Source: Methylibium rhizosphaerae (GTDB taxonomy: Bacteria; Pseudomonadota; Gammaproteobacteria; Burkholderiales; Burkholderiaceae_C). From it: DNA of 64,000 nt. Within the stretch, counting starts at the first letter, position 1. Every line of letters starts with the position of its first letter. The DNA lies in the NCBI RefSeq assembly GCF_006386545.1, contig NZ_SWAR01000005.1:1-64000 (forward strand), read 5' to 3'. The translations under genes and the position numbers were made by a program. Below the pieces are notes generated by a model, which saw only the letters and a program-made list of their open reading frames with translations, was not told where the DNA came from and did no database searches. Positions 62,539 through 64,000 of this stretch are shown here, piece after piece.

Positions 62539-62757
62539 ATGAAGCACGCACCGTCTACCGTCTGGTCCCATTGGCTGCAACGCCTGGGTTGGGCGCAGCG
62601 TCCGATGCTCGTGGCAGACGACCCCGCGTCACTCGGCACCGCGTTCGGCCTGGAGATGAGCATGCTGCCCGACACCGGCTGCGGCTACGACGAGCTGAGC
62701 CATCAGGCAGCGGGCGCGCCTCACACGGCCCCGCTGTTCAAGCGCCGCCACAGCTGA
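62539..62757 (+). CDS. Small hypothetical protein
   Basis: A 72-residue soluble protein with a Trp-rich start (VWSHWLQRLGWAQRPMLV) followed by FGLEMSMLPDTGC and a basic end. GGAGG lies 6 bases before ATG 62539, a good SD. No signal peptide, no membrane helix, no known family. It lies between phoD and a TetR gene on the same strand, 117 bases after phoD. Confidence 0.55.
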   Translation: MKHAPSTVWSHWLQRLGWAQRPMLVADDPASLGTAFGLEMSMLPDTGCGYDELSHQAAGAPHTAPLFKRRHS

Positions 62758-62807
62758 GGTTCGCGAGCCGGGGGCCGCGGCGACACGGCACCTAGAATCC
62801 GCGGATC

Positions 62808-63416
62808 ATGGCTCGCGTGTCGTTTCGGGAACAGGTGTTGCGCGTCCGCGAAGACGCGATCGTTGCTTCGGTGAACCGCCTGCTCGCGGAGAAGGGCTTC
62901 GAGAGCATGACGGTGGACGAGGTGGCGGCCGACGTGGGCATCGCCAAGGCGAGCCTGTACAAGCACTTCGCCTCCAAGGAAGACCTGGCCGCGGCGGCCA
63001 TGATCCGCGTGCTCGACCATGCGCTCGCGTTCATTGCGCGCTGCGAGGCCGATGGGGCCCAGTCGCCGCTCGAACGCCTGCGGGCGGTGACGCGCTGGAC
63101 CATGCAGCAGCAGCTGGCCGGCGAGATGCCGTCGCTGCCTGCGCAGAACTCCACCCTGCGCGCGGCTCTCACCGCCAACAAGATCTATCTCGACCGCCTT
63201 TTCGAAGTGAGCGACAAGCTCGGCGCCTGGATCACCGAGGCGCAGCGGCTGGGCCAGATCGACGCCAGGCTGCCGCCGGAGGTGGTGCTCTACACGCTGT
63301 TCGCGCGGGCCTGCGATCCGGTCCCGGGCTTTCTCAAGTCTGGCGGGCAGTACAGCGACGAGCAGATCGTCGAGTGGGTGCTGGCCACCTGCTTCGATGG
63401 CCTGAGGGGCGGTTAG
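62808..63416 (+). CDS. TetR/AcrR-family regulator
   Basis: A 202-residue repressor-type protein. The HTH (residues ~20-65) reads VNRLLAEKGFESMTVDEVAA and DVGIAKASLYKHFASKEDLA. The C-terminal part is a TetR ligand-binding helical bundle with VTRWTMQQQLAGEMPSLPAQ. The ligand and targets are unknown; the convergent universal stress gene is close (14-base gap), and no divergent gene lies next to it. Confidence 0.92.
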   Translation: MARVSFREQVLRVREDAIVASVNRLLAEKGFESMTVDEVAADVGIAKASLYKHFASKEDLAAAAMIRVLDHALAFIARCEADGAQSPLERLRAVTRWTMQQQLAGEMPSLPAQNSTLRAALTANKIYLDRLFEVSDKLGAWITEAQRLGQIDARLPPEVVLYTLFARACDPVPGFLKSGGQYSDEQIVEWVLATCFDGLRGG

Positions 63417-63430
63417 CCAGCCCCGCTGGG

Positions 63431-63853
63431 TCAGCGCGTCACCAGCACCGGCACCTTGCATTCGGCCAGCACGCGGCTGCTCACCGAACCCATCACCAGC
63501 CCGCCCAGCGCCGAATGGCCGTGCGAGCCAAGCACCACGAGGTCGTATTTGCCGCGGGTGGCCGCCCGGGCGATGTGCTCGGGCGCATGCCCGGTCTCGA
63601 ACACGAATTCGCCGGTCATGCCGCGTTCGGCGAAGAAGTTGCGCACCGGCTTCAGCACCTTTTCGGCCTCTTCGGTGTAGTAGTCCTTGAGGAGGTCGCG
63701 GTCGAGCGCGGAGGCGGCACGCGGCGGCACCGCCGGCACAACCGTCAGCACCGTGTACTGGTGCGGTGGCCCCAGGCTCTGCTTGTGCACGGCCAGGAAA
63801 TCGAGCGTGCGCTGGGTGAATTCACTGCCATCGACGGCGACGAGGATCTTCAT
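63431..63853 (-). CDS. Universal stress protein (UspA family)
   Basis: A 140-residue single-domain universal stress protein. The start KILVAVDGSEFTQRTLDFLA has the Asp of the nucleotide site, and the ATP-binding pattern G-x2-G-x9-GS is complete in GSHGHSALGGLVMGSVSSRV (residues ~110-129). It probably binds ATP and acts in stress or starvation. ATG 63853 is the family start. Confidence 0.93.
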   Translation of the reverse strand: MKILVAVDGSEFTQRTLDFLAVHKQSLGPPHQYTVLTVVPAVPPRAASALDRDLLKDYYTEEAEKVLKPVRNFFAERGMTGEFVFETGHAPEHIARAATRGKYDLVVLGSHGHSALGGLVMGSVSSRVLAECKVPVLVTR

Positions 63854-63916
63854 GCTCGGCTCCCATGGTGTGAGGGAGCCGCAGTGTGGCACGCGTGGCG
63901 GAGCCTGTCGCCGCGC

Positions 63917-64000
63917 TCAGACTTCGACCATGAAGGCGCCGTCGTATCCGTCGGTCTCGCCCTTGTGCGTGTGGCCGCGGGCGTTGCTCACCACGCGGGT
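63917..64000 (-). CDS. Probable metallophosphoesterase, C-terminal end (partial)
   Basis: A minus-strand frame enters from the right edge and ends at TGA 63917-63919. The 27 residues start TRVVSNARGHTHKGETDGYD and end GAFMVEV. This resembles the C-termini of calcineurin-type phosphoesterases that end RVVxNPRGY...E...V, but only a short part is visible. The reading frame is open for all 27 codons. No function can be confirmed without the rest. Confidence 0.45.
   Translation of the reverse strand, partial: TRVVSNARGHTHKGETDGYDGAFMVEV

Overview
The window is a very G+C-rich chromosomal segment with dense gene packing, ATGA-type stop/start overlaps and good Shine-Dalgarno (SD) sites. Gene content (ArgP/ArgO, heptosyltransferase II next to a short zinc-finger protein and IlvE, MocR/DUF2917 pair, ChvE/Ggu sugar operon, lipase plus foldase) and several dispersed hairpin-rich intergenic repeats typical of Burkholderiales point to a betaproteobacterium of that order, probably a Rubrivivax/Leptothrix/Roseateles-like lineage (inference; no rRNA or tRNA is present). 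No CRISPR array, tRNA, rRNA or intact insertion sequence was seen; only the 3' end of an IS630-type transposase gene lies at the left edge.

Layout. 1-6300: IS630 remnant, DUF3455 lipoprotein, waaF - zinc finger - ilvE, a LysR/oxidoreductase divergent pair, an AraC/GyrI-type regulator. 6350-10110: a chromate-resistance operon chrB-chrA-(Fe superoxide dismutase fused to rhodanese)-(stand-alone ChrB C-terminal domain) behind a near-perfect dyad that probably is its operator. 10128-15253 (minus): a DMT transporter with an extreme histidine-rich tail, a phosphoesterase, a monooxygenase-like protein, a lipase foldase and two tandem lipases. 15671-33812: mostly core or housekeeping genes (Tat-type M28 peptidase, radA, arfB, MocR regulator, alr, lplT, nat, SGNH hydrolase, rlpA, SDR plus macrodomain, phoX).

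33875-53728 is a large sugar-acid catabolic island: lactonase, IlvD/Edd sugar-acid dehydratase, XylB-like aldose dehydrogenase, aldose epimerase, then (after an inserted-looking Fic gene) a GbpR-type LysR regulator divergent from a long operon: FAH-family GguC, 2-oxoglutarate semialdehyde dehydrogenase, YtfQ-type and ChvE-type binding proteins, GguA/GguB, a YtfR/YtfT/YjfF importer, and DgoK/DgoA. Together these genes could take up aldoses by two ABC importers, oxidise them to sugar acids, and split the flux: C5 acids to 2-oxoglutarate (Weimberg-type) and C6 acids to pyruvate plus glyceraldehyde-3-phosphate (De Ley-Doudoroff-type).

53847-64000: small secreted peptide, mmsA with a divergent LysR, a gene-poor stretch with a strong minus-strand terminator (possible small RNA), flavodoxin-like reductase, dadA, argO/argP, PhoD phosphatase, TetR regulator, universal stress protein and the end of a probable metallophosphoesterase gene.

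The most unusual items are the SOD-rhodanese fusion in the chromate operon, the Fic gene whose upstream region carries a cluster of TCGACAT/ATGTCGA sites, the operon with two complete sugar importers, and the unexplained 56560-56827 region.
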